From assembly GCF_020400605.1 (NCBI RefSeq), contig NZ_JAINRD010000020.1:62001-126000 (forward strand): a stretch of 64,000 nt of DNA. Reading direction: 5' to 3'. Source of the stretch: Streptomyces aculeolatus. Lineage in GTDB: Bacteria; Actinomycetota; Actinomycetes; Streptomycetales; Streptomycetaceae. How positions within the stretch are numbered: position 1 is the first letter of the stretch; each line of letters begins with the position of its first letter. Positions 8,082-17,726 of this stretch are shown here, piece by piece. A program made the position numbers and the translations under genes. The notes under the pieces were generated by a model. The model ran no database searches and was not told the origin of the DNA. It was given only the letters and a program-made list of their open reading frames with translations.

Positions 8082-10988
8082 TCAGCGCAGCGAGAAGTCC
8101 GCGACGCGCACCCCCTCGCCCGGCACCAGGTACACGTCCCGCCGCCCGGCCGCGCCCCGCAGCGCCGCCGTCACCTCCCTGTACGCGTACCGCGACCCCG
8201 TGCCCGGCACCGCCGCCTCACCCGCGACCGGGCCGTCCGGCGCGTCCAGCCGCAGCTGGAGTGTGCCCGTGCCCGGCGACTCCTTCGCCACCCGCGCCGT
8301 GAGCCGCCGCGCCCCGCGCCGCAGGTCCGCGTCCGCGAACAGCAGCCACGCGCCCGCCGACTCCGCCCCCACCGCCGTGCCCCGCGGCTTCGACTCGTCG
8401 ACCAGCCGCACGCCCGCGTAGTCGTCGAAGTTCTCCGCCCGCGTCGTACGAGCGAGGTCCCGCGGCGGCACCGTCTCGCCGTCGACGGCCAGCTCCGCCC
8501 GCGCCCTGATGTCCCCGGACGAGGCGCCGACGAGCACGTCGTACGTGCTGCGCTCCACCACCCAGCGCTCCCGGGTGACGTCCCAGTGCGCCAGCGCCTC
8601 GCGCGCCAGCGGCAGCGTCACCGTCCGCGTCTCGCCGGGCCGCAGCGACACCTTCGCGAACGCCTGGAGCTTCTTCAGCGGCTGCTTCACCCGCGAGTCG
8701 CGCTGGCGCGTGTAGAGCTGCACGACCTCCGCGCCCGTCCGCCGGCCGGTGTTGGTGACCGCCACCGCGACGGCGCCGCGCAGCAGCCGCGGGCGGCTGT
8801 AGCGGAAGGCGGTGTAGGACAGGCCGTGGCCGAAGGGGTAGAGCACGTCGCCGGTGAAGTACTGGTACGTGCGCTCGTACTTGATGTTGTCGTACTCCAG
8901 GATCGGCGGCAGGTCCGCCGCCGACCGGTACCAGGTCTGGGTCAGCCGGCCCGCCGGGTTCACGTCCCCGAACAGCACGTCCGCGAGCGCGCGGCCCGTC
9001 TCCTGGCCCGCGTGGGTCGTCCACACCAGCGCCGGGACGTGCTCCTGCTCCCAGGTCAGCGTCGTGGGGTAGCTGTTCTCGACCACGACGACGGTCCTGG
9101 GGTTGGCGGCGAGCACCGCCCGTACCAGCGCCGACTGGGTGTCGGCCAGGCCCATGTCCTCGCGGTCGTCGGTCTCGCGGGCGTTGATGAACGGCATCGA
9201 GCCGACCACGACGATGGCGACCTCCGCGGCGCGCGCCGCGGCGACCGCCTCGCCGATGCCGTCGCGAAGCGTTTCGACGACGTAGCGGGACGCCTCGGCG
9301 GCGGTGCCGAGGACGAGGCCGCCGTCCTCGTCCCGGGCACGGAGGTAGACGGCGTCGCCCAACCAGTTCTCGTAGCCGGCGTAGCGCAGCACCACCGTGC
9401 CGTCGTCCTGCTCCTCCGGCCGGAACAGCTGTGAGACGAACCAGCCGTTGGGCTGGTCCTGGTCGTTGTAGAACTGGCCGTCGCGCAGGCCGACGACCTT
9501 GCCGTTGGCGAGGGCCCGCAGCGTGACGATGCCCTCGCCCCAGCCGAAGACGTCGAACTGCTCGGTCTCGCCCGTCGCCGTCGCGCTCTCCGCCAGCGCC
9601 GCCCCCTCCGCGCCGCTGCCCGCGCTGACGTAGCGGCCGGTCGCGGCGTTCTTCAGCGCGATACGGTCGACGCCCTCGCTCGTGGCCACCTCGGCGCCCG
9701 CGCCGAGGTGGTCGGCGATGCCCTTCAGCGGCGTGATCGCGTACGGCAGGCTGCCCGAGTACCAGTCGGTGTACAGGGTGTCGGCCAGCGGGCCGACGAC
9801 CGCGACCTTCCGCAGCGTACGGGCGTCGAGCGGCAGCGCGCCGCCGTCGTTCTTCAGCAGCACGATCGCCTCGGCGGCGGTGCGGCGGGCCAGCCCGCGG
9901 TGCGCGGGGCTGTCGATGACGCTCTTGTCGAGGTGCCCGTACGGGCCGCCGTCCGCGGCGAAGTCGCCGAGGCGGGCGCGGATGTCGAGGATGTGGCGTA
10001 CGGCGGTGTCGACGTCCGCCTCGGTGAGCAGGCCCTGCGCGAGCGCTTCCCTGACGGCGGCCGCGGTCGGGCCGCCGTCGGTGTCGTCGGTGGTGAAGCT
10101 GTCGACGCCGGCCCTGAGGATGGCGGCGTCGGCCTCGGCGAGGGTGTCGAAGTACTTCTGCGAGCCGGTCGCCGGGAGGTTGTTGGGGGCCCAGGCGTCG
10201 GTGACGTTGAGGAGGGTGCGGTCGGTCCAGGTGCGTACCGAGGCGTTCAGGTCGGTGACCGTGCAGGGGCGGCCGTTGACGAGGTTGTACGCGGTCATGA
10301 CGCCGCACGCCGCGTCGGCGGAGATCGCCGCCCGGTACGCCGGCTCCTCGTATTCCTTCAGCACCCGCGGGCGCAGGTCGGAGGAGGTCTGGTCGCGGCG
10401 TACCTCGTTGTTGTTGGCCAGGTAGTGCTTGACGAGGGGCGCCGTCTTGAGGTTGTCGGGGTCACCGCCGGTGAGCCCGCGCGCGTAGGCCGTGGAGATC
10501 ACGCCGGTGAGGTACGGATCCTCGGAGTAGCCCTCCTCGTTGCGGCCCCAGCGCGGGTCGCGCAGCAGGTTGACGACCGGTGCCCACACGTTCAGACCCC
10601 AGCCGGCGGGGCGTTCGTGCTGGAGGCCGCGCACTTCGTCGCCGACGGCCTCGCCGACCTCGCGGATCAGCGCCGGGTTCCAGGTGGCGGCGAGGCCGAC
10701 GGCCTGGGGGAAGACGGTGGCGGGGCCGAGCCAGGCCAGGCCGTGCAGCGCTTCGGTGCCGGTGCGGAACGCCTTCATCCCGAGCCGGGGGATCGCGGGT
10801 TGCCACTGGTGGAGCAGGGATATCTTCTCGTCCAGGGTGAGTTCGGCCAGCAGTTCGCGGACCTTGCCGGCGGCGGCAGTGGCGCCGGTGGGCGTGGCCG
10901 CGGCCGCGGCGGTGCCGGTGAGCGCCGCGGCGAGTGGGCCGGCCAGCGGAAGGGCCAGCGGGGCGGCGAGAACAGTTCTTCGTTTCAC
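8082..10988 (-). CDS. Secreted GH3 glycoside hydrolase (beta-xylosidase/beta-glucosidase type)
   Basis: This 968-residue enzyme has an Ala-rich signal peptide (about 1-31, possibly Tat: KRR). The GH3 N-terminal barrel carries TEALHG and KHYLANN motifs and the nucleophile Asp264 in NVTDAWA (equivalent to the usual SDW). A second alpha/beta domain and a fibronectin-III-like domain follow (about 730-850), and the protein ends in a CBM6-like beta-sandwich (about 850-968). A block at about 445-560 (ATGRYVSAGSGAEG onward), resembling a beta-trefoil or fascin-like module, interrupts the second domain. The EALHG motif is typical of GH3 beta-xylosidases. GTG start at 10988 with AAGGAG upstream. An operator shared with the upstream transporter operon precedes it. 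Confidence 0.85.
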   Translation of the reverse strand: MKRRTVLAAPLALPLAGPLAAALTGTAAAAATPTGATAAAGKVRELLAELTLDEKISLLHQWQPAIPRLGMKAFRTGTEALHGLAWLGPATVFPQAVGLAATWNPALIREVGEAVGDEVRGLQHERPAGWGLNVWAPVVNLLRDPRWGRNEEGYSEDPYLTGVISTAYARGLTGGDPDNLKTAPLVKHYLANNNEVRRDQTSSDLRPRVLKEYEEPAYRAAISADAACGVMTAYNLVNGRPCTVTDLNASVRTWTDRTLLNVTDAWAPNNLPATGSQKYFDTLAEADAAILRAGVDSFTTDDTDGGPTAAAVREALAQGLLTEADVDTAVRHILDIRARLGDFAADGGPYGHLDKSVIDSPAHRGLARRTAAEAIVLLKNDGGALPLDARTLRKVAVVGPLADTLYTDWYSGSLPYAITPLKGIADHLGAGAEVATSEGVDRIALKNAATGRYVSAGSGAEGAALAESATATGETEQFDVFGWGEGIVTLRALANGKVVGLRDGQFYNDQDQPNGWFVSQLFRPEEQDDGTVVLRYAGYENWLGDAVYLRARDEDGGLVLGTAAEASRYVVETLRDGIGEAVAAARAAEVAIVVVGSMPFINARETDDREDMGLADTQSALVRAVLAANPRTVVVVENSYPTTLTWEQEHVPALVWTTHAGQETGRALADVLFGDVNPAGRLTQTWYRSAADLPPILEYDNIKYERTYQYFTGDVLYPFGHGLSYTAFRYSRPRLLRGAVAVAVTNTGRRTGAEVVQLYTRQRDSRVKQPLKKLQAFAKVSLRPGETRTVTLPLAREALAHWDVTRERWVVERSTYDVLVGASSGDIRARAELAVDGETVPPRDLARTTRAENFDDYAGVRLVDESKPRGTAVGAESAGAWLLFADADLRRGARRLTARVAKESPGTGTLQLRLDAPDGPVAGEAAVPGTGSRYAYREVTAALRGAAGRRDVYLVPGEGVRVADFSLR

Positions 10989-11011
10989 GTGCGCGACTCC
11001 TTCTGATCAAG

Positions 11012-11025
11012 TCGAATCGCTTCGA
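11012..11025. promoter_or_regulatory. LacI-type operator before the GH3 gene
   Basis: TCGAATCGCTTCGA (extended GTCGAA-TCGC-TTCGAC, 11011-11026) is a near-perfect palindrome 24 bp upstream of the GH3 start codon. The same motif occurs twice at 17609-17645 before the transporter operon, so the LacI protein encoded next door is the natural candidate binder. Confidence 0.75.
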
Positions 11026-11075
11026 CCACGAGATGAGTGAGTTGCTCCGTTCCGTAGCGCGCGCCCCCGCGGTGC

Positions 11076-12083
11076 CTAGCCGCCGCGCGGCGCCGTCGTC
11101 GCCCGCCGGGTCAGCCACGGCGGCAGCATCGTCGCCTCCGGCACCTCCAGGCCGTCGAGCTTGCGCATCAGCAGCTCCACGGCCCGCGCCCCGATCCGCG
11201 CGGTCGGCACCGCCACCGACGAGATCGGCAGCGGCGCCTGCTCCGCCAGCTCGTCCGGGCAGATCGCCACCACCGACAGGTCCTCCGGCACCCGCAGCCC
11301 GAGCCGTCGGAACGCTTCGATGAGCGGCTGCACCACCGGCTCGTTGTGCACCACGACCCCGGTCAGCTCCGGGTGCTCCCGCAGCAGCCGCTCCGCCATC
11401 GCCTGCGCCGCCGCCGGCGTCGCCTCGCACGGGTGCACCGTCGACGTCAGCCCGCGCTCGTCCGCCGCCGCGGTGAAGCCCTGCGTGACGCGCTGCGCGA
11501 AGCCCGTCCGGCGCAGGTACACCTCCGGCGGCGAGCCGACCAGCGCCACGCACCGGTGCCCCAGCTCCGCCAGATGCGTCACGCACGCCCCGCCCGCCGC
11601 CGCGAAGTCCAGGTCGATGCAGGTCAGTCCGGCGGGCTCGGCGGGGAAGCCGATGAGCACCGAGGGCCGGTCCAGGGCCCGCAGCAGCGGCAGCCGGGCG
11701 TCGTGCAGCTGCACGTCCATGACGATCAGCGCGTCGACCAGCGCCGTGTCCGCCACCCGGCGCAGCCCCTCCTCGCCCTCCTCCTGGGTGAGCAGCAGCA
11801 CGTCGTGGTCGTGCTGCCGCGCCGTCGTCACCACCGACACCGCGAACTGCATGACCACCGGCACATGGATCCCGCTGCGGAACGGGACGACCAGCGCCAG
11901 CACGTTGGACCTGCTGCTCGCGAGCGCCCGGGCGCCGGCGTGCGGGCGGTAGCCCAGTTCGCGGATGCTCGCCTCGATGCGCTCCCGGGTCTCCGCGGAG
12001 ATCGGGCGCTTGCCGCTGAGCGCGTACGAGACGGTGCTCGGCGACACCCCGGCGTGCCGGGCCACATCGGTGATCTTGACCAT
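11076..12083 (-). CDS. LacI-family transcriptional regulator
   Basis: This 335-residue repressor has the classic N-terminal motif VKITDVARHAGVSPSTVSYAL (HTH plus hinge helix) and a periplasmic-binding-protein-like sugar sensor domain (about 60-330). I choose the ATG at 12083 because GGGGGAG lies just upstream; an in-frame ATG at 12119 would add 12 residues with no good ribosome site. It follows the GH31 gene by 52 bp in the same direction and precedes the GH3 gene. It is expected to bind TCGAA-N4-TTCGA palindromes and release them when the imported oligosaccharide or its breakdown product is present. Confidence 0.9.
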   Translation of the reverse strand: MVKITDVARHAGVSPSTVSYALSGKRPISAETRERIEASIRELGYRPHAGARALASSRSNVLALVVPFRSGIHVPVVMQFAVSVVTTARQHDHDVLLLTQEEGEEGLRRVADTALVDALIVMDVQLHDARLPLLRALDRPSVLIGFPAEPAGLTCIDLDFAAAGGACVTHLAELGHRCVALVGSPPEVYLRRTGFAQRVTQGFTAAADERGLTSTVHPCEATPAAAQAMAERLLREHPELTGVVVHNEPVVQPLIEAFRRLGLRVPEDLSVVAICPDELAEQAPLPISSVAVPTARIGARAVELLMRKLDGLEVPEATMLPPWLTRRATTAPRGG

Positions 12084-12135
12084 CAACTCCCCCTGCTTGC
12101 CGCGCCGGCCGTTCGACATGCCGGACAGCCGGACC

Positions 12136-14421
12136 CTAGCCCAGCTCCGCCACGAGGACGCCGCGGCCCGCGTCCGCGCGTACCGTGGGACCGCCCACGA
12201 CCTCCAGCGCCCACGGCTGCACGGCCCCGCCCCCGGACGCCGTCGCCGACGCCCGTACCGTGCCGCCCTCGCACACCACCGTGAACACCGTCCCCCCGGC
12301 CGGCACCTCCACCCGCGCCCCCGGCCGCAGCCCGTACGCCCGCAGCGTCACCCTGTCCGCGTAGGCGTAGTCCGGCCGGTCGTCCACCGCCCCCACCGGC
12401 AGCACCGCGCCCGGCCGCACCAGCACCGGCGCGCTCGCGAACCCGTGCCGCTCCCGCACCCACCGCGGCCCCCGCACCTCCTCGCCGCTCAGCAGATGCG
12501 TCCACGTGCCCTCCGGGACGTAGTACGAGACCTCGCCCCCGTCGCTGAACACCGGCGCCACCAGCAGGTCGGGGCCGAGCATGTACTGCCGCTCCAGATG
12601 CGTGCACGCCCGGTCGTCCGGGAACTCCAGCGCCATCGGCCGCATCATCGGCACGCCCTGCTCGTGCGCCTCGCGCGCCACCGCGTCCAGGTACGGCATC
12701 AGCCGCAGCTTCAGCTTCGTGAACACCCGCAGCACGTCCACGGCCTCCTCGTCGAAGAGCCACGGCACCCGGTACGACGACGAGCCGTGCAGCCGGCTGT
12801 GCGACGACAGCAGCCCGAAGGCGATCCACCGCTTGAACAGCGCCGGCGACGGCGTGCCCTCGAAGCCGCCGATGTCGTGGCTCCAGTAGCCGAAGCCCGA
12901 CATACCCAGCGAGAGGCCGCCGCGCAGCGACTCCGCCATCGCCTCGTACGTCGACTCGCAGTCCCCGCCCCAGTGCACCGGGAACTGCTGGCTGCCGGCC
13001 GTCGCCGAGCGCGCGAAGACCACCGCCTCGCCCTCGCCGCGGTGCTTCTTCAACACGTCGAAGACCGTCTCGTTGTAGAGGTACGTGTAGTAGTTGTGCA
13101 TCCGCTCCGGGTCGGAGCCGTCGAAGTACGCGACGTCGGTGGGCACCCGCTCGCCGAAGTCGGTCTTGAAGCAGTCCACGCCCATGTCGAGCAGCGCCGC
13201 GAGCTTGCCCGCGTACCAGGCGCGCGCGTCCGGGTTGGTGAAGTCCACCAGGGCCATCCCCGGCTGCCACAGGTCCCACTGCCACACCCCGCCGTCCGGC
13301 CGGCGCAGCAGGTAGCCGGCGTCGCGGCCCTCGGCGAACAGCGGGGAGCGCTGCGCGATGTACGGGTTGATCCACACGCAGATCCGCAGCCCCCGCTCCT
13401 TCAGCCGCCGCAGCATCCCCGCCGGGTCGGGGAAGACCCGCGGGTCCCACTCGAAGTCGCACCAGTGGAACTCGCGCATCCAGAAGCAGTCGAAGTGGAA
13501 GACGGACAGCGGCAGGTCGCGCTCGGCCATCCCGTCGATGAAGGAAGTGACGGTCTCCTCGTCGTACGAGGTCGTGAACGACGTCGACAGCCACAGCCCG
13601 AACGACCAGGCCGGCGGCAGCGCGGGCCGGCCGGTCAGCGCCGTGTACTTGCGCAGGATCTCCTTCGGCGTCGGCCCGTGGATGACGTAGTACGTCAGCT
13701 CCTGCCCCTCGACGCTGAACTGCACCCGCGACACCGCCTCCGAGCCCACCTCCAGCGACACCCGCCCGGGGTGGTCGACGAAGACGCCGTAGCCGGCGTC
13801 GGTGAGGTAGAACGGCACGTTCTTGTACGCCTGCTCGGTGGCCGTGCCGCCGTCCGCGTTCCAGATGTCCACGACCTGGCCGTTCTTGACCAGCGGCCCG
13901 AAGCGCTCGCCCAGCCCGTAGACGTGGGTGCCGACGGTGAGCCCGAGCTGCTCGCGCAGGTAGTGCCGGGCCGGCCCGCCGCCGGAGGCGTCGGTCTCCA
14001 TGATGGCCATGCCCTTGGGACCGGAGGACGTCAGCGGCCGCATCCCGTCGGTCGTCAGGAAGTCCAGCCGCCAGGGGCCGGCGCGCGTCACCCGCAGGGC
14101 GAGGCTGCCGGCGGTGAGCAGGGCGTGCTCGTCGTCCTGGCTCGCGTGCGCGTGCGGCCCGGACCCGGCGAGGCGGAAGCGGGGCCCGGCGTCCGTGCCG
14201 CCGTCGAAGTGGGTGAGCGTCACGCCGATCACGTCGGGCATGGGGGAGTGGCAGGAGACCGTCATGACCGGGCCCTTCAGCAGATCGCCGCGGTGCCGGA
14301 TGGGCTGGGTCGGTGCGTGCACGTCCAGCGTGCCGTCCCCGGCGGTGACGTCGAGCACCTCGGCGGGGTACGCGGCGCGGACACCCGGGCGCAGCATCCA
14401 GTAGCCATCGGTGAACTTCAT
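12136..14421 (-). CDS. GH31 alpha-xylosidase (YicI-like)
   Basis: This 761-residue cytoplasmic enzyme removes alpha-1,6-xylosyl groups from the non-reducing end of xyloglucan oligosaccharides or isoprimeverose. Nucleophile Asp421 lies in CFKTDFGERVPTDV and acid/base Asp487 in HWGGDCESTYEAMAES. Together with FWSHDIGGFE-like and LHGSSSYRVPW motifs, these follow E. coli YicI closely rather than alpha-glucosidases. No signal peptide is seen, so it works on imported sugar. ATG at 14421; GAGAGG lies upstream. It follows the second permease by 28 bp in the same operon. Confidence 0.9.
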   Translation of the reverse strand: MKFTDGYWMLRPGVRAAYPAEVLDVTAGDGTLDVHAPTQPIRHRGDLLKGPVMTVSCHSPMPDVIGVTLTHFDGGTDAGPRFRLAGSGPHAHASQDDEHALLTAGSLALRVTRAGPWRLDFLTTDGMRPLTSSGPKGMAIMETDASGGGPARHYLREQLGLTVGTHVYGLGERFGPLVKNGQVVDIWNADGGTATEQAYKNVPFYLTDAGYGVFVDHPGRVSLEVGSEAVSRVQFSVEGQELTYYVIHGPTPKEILRKYTALTGRPALPPAWSFGLWLSTSFTTSYDEETVTSFIDGMAERDLPLSVFHFDCFWMREFHWCDFEWDPRVFPDPAGMLRRLKERGLRICVWINPYIAQRSPLFAEGRDAGYLLRRPDGGVWQWDLWQPGMALVDFTNPDARAWYAGKLAALLDMGVDCFKTDFGERVPTDVAYFDGSDPERMHNYYTYLYNETVFDVLKKHRGEGEAVVFARSATAGSQQFPVHWGGDCESTYEAMAESLRGGLSLGMSGFGYWSHDIGGFEGTPSPALFKRWIAFGLLSSHSRLHGSSSYRVPWLFDEEAVDVLRVFTKLKLRLMPYLDAVAREAHEQGVPMMRPMALEFPDDRACTHLERQYMLGPDLLVAPVFSDGGEVSYYVPEGTWTHLLSGEEVRGPRWVRERHGFASAPVLVRPGAVLPVGAVDDRPDYAYADRVTLRAYGLRPGARVEVPAGGTVFTVVCEGGTVRASATASGGGAVQPWALEVVGGPTVRADAGRGVLVAELG

Positions 14422-14449
14422 GCGCAGCCTCTCGGGGTCGGTCGGCGGG

Positions 14450-15271
14450 TCACTTGACCGCGCCCGCGGCGATGCCGCGGGTCAGGGTCCGCTGGAAGAT
14501 GAGGAAGAACGCGATCGCCGGCAGCACGCCCAGCAGGGCGGCGGCGTTCGTCATCGTGGCGTCCATGTCCCGCTGGCCCTGGAGCACGCCGAGGGCGACG
14601 GACACGGTCTGGTTGTCGTCCGAGACGAGCATGACCAGCGGCAGCAGGAACTCGTTCCACGTCCAGATGAAGAACAGCACCATCAGCACGCCGATCGTCG
14701 GCCGGCTGACGGGCACCACCACCCGCCACAGCACCTGCCACTTGCTCGCCCCGTCGATCCGCGCCGCCTCGATCACCTCGCGCGGGAACCCGCCGAGGAC
14801 CGAGGCCAGCAGGTACGTGCCGAAGGCGGACTGCACGACGGTGAAGACGATCACCACGCTCAGCCGGGTGTCGTACAGGCCGGCCTCCTTCGACAGGTAG
14901 TACAGCGGGTAGACCAGCGCCTCCTGCGGCAGCATGTTCGCCAGCACGAAGAACGCCAGCACGTACGGCCGCCCGCGGATCCGGCCGATGCCGATGGCGT
15001 ACGCGCTGAGCACCGACAGCACGACGGCGAGCACGGCCACCGAGCCGGAGATCAGCACGGAGTTCCAGAGCTTCTGCCCGAAGTCGACGCGCTCCCAGAA
15101 GTCCGCGAGCCCGTCGAGGTACACGCCGTCGGGCATGCTCAGCGGCCCGTCGCTGCTGTACTCCTCGGGCGACTTCATCGCGTTCATCAGCACCACGAGG
15201 AACGGCAGCACCATGAACGCCGCGCCCAGCACCAGCGCCGCGAGCACGGGGTACTTCCTGACCGCGGTCAC
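14450..15271 (-). CDS. Sugar ABC transporter permease, MalG-like
   Basis: This 273-residue inner-membrane permease has about six membrane helices and the EAA loop EAARIDGASKWQVLWRVVVP, which docks the ATPase. The GTG start at 15271 overlaps the stop of the upstream permease (GTGA). It pairs with that permease and with the binding lipoprotein. There is no ATPase gene in the operon, so energy probably comes from a shared MsiK-type ATPase encoded elsewhere. Confidence 0.9.
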   Translation of the reverse strand: MTAVRKYPVLAALVLGAAFMVLPFLVVLMNAMKSPEEYSSDGPLSMPDGVYLDGLADFWERVDFGQKLWNSVLISGSVAVLAVVLSVLSAYAIGIGRIRGRPYVLAFFVLANMLPQEALVYPLYYLSKEAGLYDTRLSVVIVFTVVQSAFGTYLLASVLGGFPREVIEAARIDGASKWQVLWRVVVPVSRPTIGVLMVLFFIWTWNEFLLPLVMLVSDDNQTVSVALGVLQGQRDMDATMTNAAALLGVLPAIAFFLIFQRTLTRGIAAGAVK

Positions 15272-16278
15272 GAGTTCTCGTCCTCCGCCCTCGTCTGCAG
15301 CTTCAGGGCGACGACCGCCAGCACCAGGATCAGCACCGTGAGGACGGTGGAGATCGCGGCGCCGTAGCCGGCCTGGAAGTTCTCGAAGAAGTTCTGGTAC
15401 GCGAAGTACGACGGGACGTTCGTCGCCCCGCCCGGGCCGCCGCCGGTCAGGACGTACACCATGCCGAAGACCTTCAGCGCCGCGATCGTGCACCACAGCA
15501 GCACCACCGCGATCTCCGGCCGCAGCTGCGGCAGCGTCACGTGCCAGAACCGCCGCCACCAGCCCGCGCCGTCCAGCTCCGCCGCCTCGTGCAGCGCCGG
15601 GTCGAGGCGCTGCAGCCCGGACATGAAGATCACCAGTGGGAAGCCGATCTGCACCCACACCATCACGGCCATCACGCTGTACAGCGCCCAGTCCGGGTCG
15701 CCCAGCCAGTCCTGCTGGAGCGCGTCGAGGCCGACCGCGCCCAGGAGTTCGTTCAGTGAGCCGCTCTCCGGCGCCAGGATCCAGCTCCACACGATGCCGG
15801 CGACCGCGATCGGCAGCACCTGCGGCAGGTAGAAGCAGGCGCGCAGCACCGCCACCCAGCGGCTGCCGGCGTGCCGGCCGACGAAGTCGAAGAGCGCCGA
15901 GGCCAGCACCAGCCCGAGCGCGGTGGGGAGCAGCGCCATCGCCGCGACCATGGCCAGGCTGTGCCGGAAGGACTCCCGGAAGTCGTCGTCGCCGAGGAGC
16001 CGGTCGTAGTTGTCCAGGCCGGTGAACTCGGGGGTGCCGACGCCGCTCCAGTCGGTGAAGCTGATGCCGGTGTTCATCGCGAACGGCACGACGATGACGA
16101 CGAGGAACGCCAGCGCGCCGGGCAGCAGGTAGAGCGCGTACGAGCCCTCGGTGGACGTCCGGCGCGCACGGCCCGTACGGTCCGCCCGGCTCCTCCGCCA
16201 CCGCCGGCGGGAGGGGGTTCCGCTCCCGCCGGCGGCGCGGGCCGCGCCCTTGGAGGCCGCGGTGATCGGGGCGCTCAT
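15268..16278 (-). CDS. Sugar ABC transporter permease, MalF-like
   Basis: This 336-residue permease has an N-terminal Arg-rich cytoplasmic tail (about 1-45), about six membrane helices and an EAA-type loop (HEAAELDGAGWWRRFWHVTLP). The ATG at 16278 overlaps the binding-protein stop (ATGA), so translation is coupled. It forms the heterodimeric channel with the following MalG-like protein. This contrasts with the importer at 4711-7928, where both halves are one chain. Confidence 0.9.
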   Translation of the reverse strand: MSAPITAASKGAARAAGGSGTPSRRRWRRSRADRTGRARRTSTEGSYALYLLPGALAFLVVIVVPFAMNTGISFTDWSGVGTPEFTGLDNYDRLLGDDDFRESFRHSLAMVAAMALLPTALGLVLASALFDFVGRHAGSRWVAVLRACFYLPQVLPIAVAGIVWSWILAPESGSLNELLGAVGLDALQQDWLGDPDWALYSVMAVMVWVQIGFPLVIFMSGLQRLDPALHEAAELDGAGWWRRFWHVTLPQLRPEIAVVLLWCTIAALKVFGMVYVLTGGGPGGATNVPSYFAYQNFFENFQAGYGAAISTVLTVLILVLAVVALKLQTRAEDENS

Positions 16279-17579
16279 TCCTTGAGCACGTTCTCGTCGT
16301 ACTCGGCCTGCAGCGACTCCAGTACGTCGCCGGGCTCGGCGCTGCCGGTGAGGAGCTTCTGCGTCTCGGAGGTCATGGAGTCGTAGAAGCCGTTGGCCGG
16401 CCAGTCGGGGTAGTAGGCGAGGCCGTCGTTGCCGGCGAGGGTCGTGTAGTCCTCGATGAGGGCCTTCGACTTGGGGTCGGTGACGGCGGCGGGGTCGGCC
16501 GCGACGGGGACGCCGCCGTTGTTGCCCAGGGTGTTCTGGATGCCCTTCTTCATCGTGATGTCGATGAAGTCGTACGCCAGCTCCTTGTTCTCGGCGCCCT
16601 CCGGGACCACCCACAGGTTGCCGCCGGAGCCGAGGGTCATGGTGCTCTCGGGCCACAGGAAGGTGTCCCAGTCGAACTTCTGCACCTCCGCCTGGAAGCG
16701 CCCGAACCACCAGCTGCCGGAGAACAGCATCGGGTGCTTGCCCTGGATGAAGGAGACGCCGGCGTCCTCGGCCTTGGTGCCGGAGGAGTTCTCGGCGACG
16801 TAGCCCTTGTCGACCCAGTCGGCGAAGGTCTCGGCGGCGTACGTCCAGGCCGCGTCGGAGAAGTCGGTCTCGCCCCCCATCTGGAAGGAGTCGACCCACG
16901 CCTTGTCGGCGCGGCTGAGCGCGAGCTGGTAGAGGTACTGCTGGGCCATGTACTCGGCGCCGGCGTTGGCGAAGGGCGTGATCCCGGCGTCCTTGAACGT
17001 TGCGAGCGCGTCCTCCAGCTCCGCGAACGTCGTCGGGACCTCGACGCCGTGCTCGGCGAAGAGGTCCTTGTTGTAGTAGACCATCGTGAACTCGGCGTAG
17101 TTGGGGATGCCGTACCAGGCGCCGGAGCCCATGACGCCGCTCTCGTCGTACCGGCTGGTGGTCGCCACGGTGGGCGGCACGGCGTCGGCCCAGCCGCGCT
17201 CCTCCGCCTCTTCGGTGAGATCGGTCAGCAGGCCCTGGCGGGAGAGCTGGCCGGTGGTGGCGTTGCCCTTGTTGTACTCCATGAGGTCGGGCGCCTGGTC
17301 GGAGTTGAGGACCTGCGGGGCGGTCTTCTGGATCTGCTCGAAGCCCTTCTCCTCGAACTCGACCTTCACCCCCGGGTGGCTCTCCTCGAACTCCTCGACG
17401 GCCTCGGCCCACGCCTTGCCCATGGCGCTGTCGGGGCCCTCGTAGTGCCAGAGCCGGAGGGTCTTGCCGTCGCCGGAACCGCCGCCGTCCGAGCCGCCGC
17501 ACGCGGCGAGCGTGCTCAGCGACAGTGCTCCCGCCAGGGCGGCAGCCAGCAGGCGCGCCCTTCTCCGTGCCTTCAACAT
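16275..17579 (-). CDS. Extracellular sugar-binding lipoprotein (ABC transporter)
   Basis: This 434-residue solute-binding protein has an Arg-rich start, a hydrophobic stretch and lipobox LAAC with the lipid-anchored Cys at about residue 27, followed by a Gly/Ser linker. The mature part (TLRLWHYEGPDS onward) has the typical two-lobe oligosaccharide-binding pattern. GGAGGCAG lies just before the ATG at 17579. It is the first gene of the alpha-xylosidase operon, directly downstream of a good promoter and two operators. The ligand is probably a xylose-containing oligosaccharide, inferred from the linked GH31 and GH3 enzymes. Confidence 0.9.
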   Translation of the reverse strand: MLKARRRARLLAAALAGALSLSTLAACGGSDGGGSGDGKTLRLWHYEGPDSAMGKAWAEAVEEFEESHPGVKVEFEEKGFEQIQKTAPQVLNSDQAPDLMEYNKGNATTGQLSRQGLLTDLTEEAEERGWADAVPPTVATTSRYDESGVMGSGAWYGIPNYAEFTMVYYNKDLFAEHGVEVPTTFAELEDALATFKDAGITPFANAGAEYMAQQYLYQLALSRADKAWVDSFQMGGETDFSDAAWTYAAETFADWVDKGYVAENSSGTKAEDAGVSFIQGKHPMLFSGSWWFGRFQAEVQKFDWDTFLWPESTMTLGSGGNLWVVPEGAENKELAYDFIDITMKKGIQNTLGNNGGVPVAADPAAVTDPKSKALIEDYTTLAGNDGLAYYPDWPANGFYDSMTSETQKLLTGSAEPGDVLESLQAEYDENVLKE

Positions 17580-17608
17580 CCACTGCCTCCGTGGGAGTTT
17601 CGGCCTCG

Positions 17609-17645
17609 TCGAATCGGTTCGATGAGGGGTGTCGAAGCGCTTCGA
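17609..17645. promoter_or_regulatory. Two LacI-type operators before the transporter operon
   Basis: TCGAATCGGTTCGA (17609-17622) and the perfect palindrome TCGAAGCGCTTCGA (17632-17645) are 23 bp apart centre to centre. They match the operator at 11012-11025. The upstream copy lies at the predicted transcription start, so the bound repressor would block initiation. Confidence 0.8.
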
Positions 17646-17651
17646 CGGAGG

Positions 17652-17680
17652 AAGGTAGGGAGGGCCCGGGGGTATGTCAA
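17652..17680 (-). promoter_or_regulatory. Promoter of the alpha-xyloside transporter operon
   Basis: On the minus strand, TTGACA (17680-17675), a 17-bp spacer and TACCTT (17657-17652) form a clear vegetative promoter. Start is predicted near 17645, within the first operator. TTGACA is also one arm of a larger palindrome TGTCAA-TGGCG-TTGACA (17675-17691), which could be another binding site. Confidence 0.7.
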
Positions 17681-17726
17681 TGGCGTTGACAAAATGCGGT
17701 GGCGGTGGCGGTGGCGGCGGTGGCCG

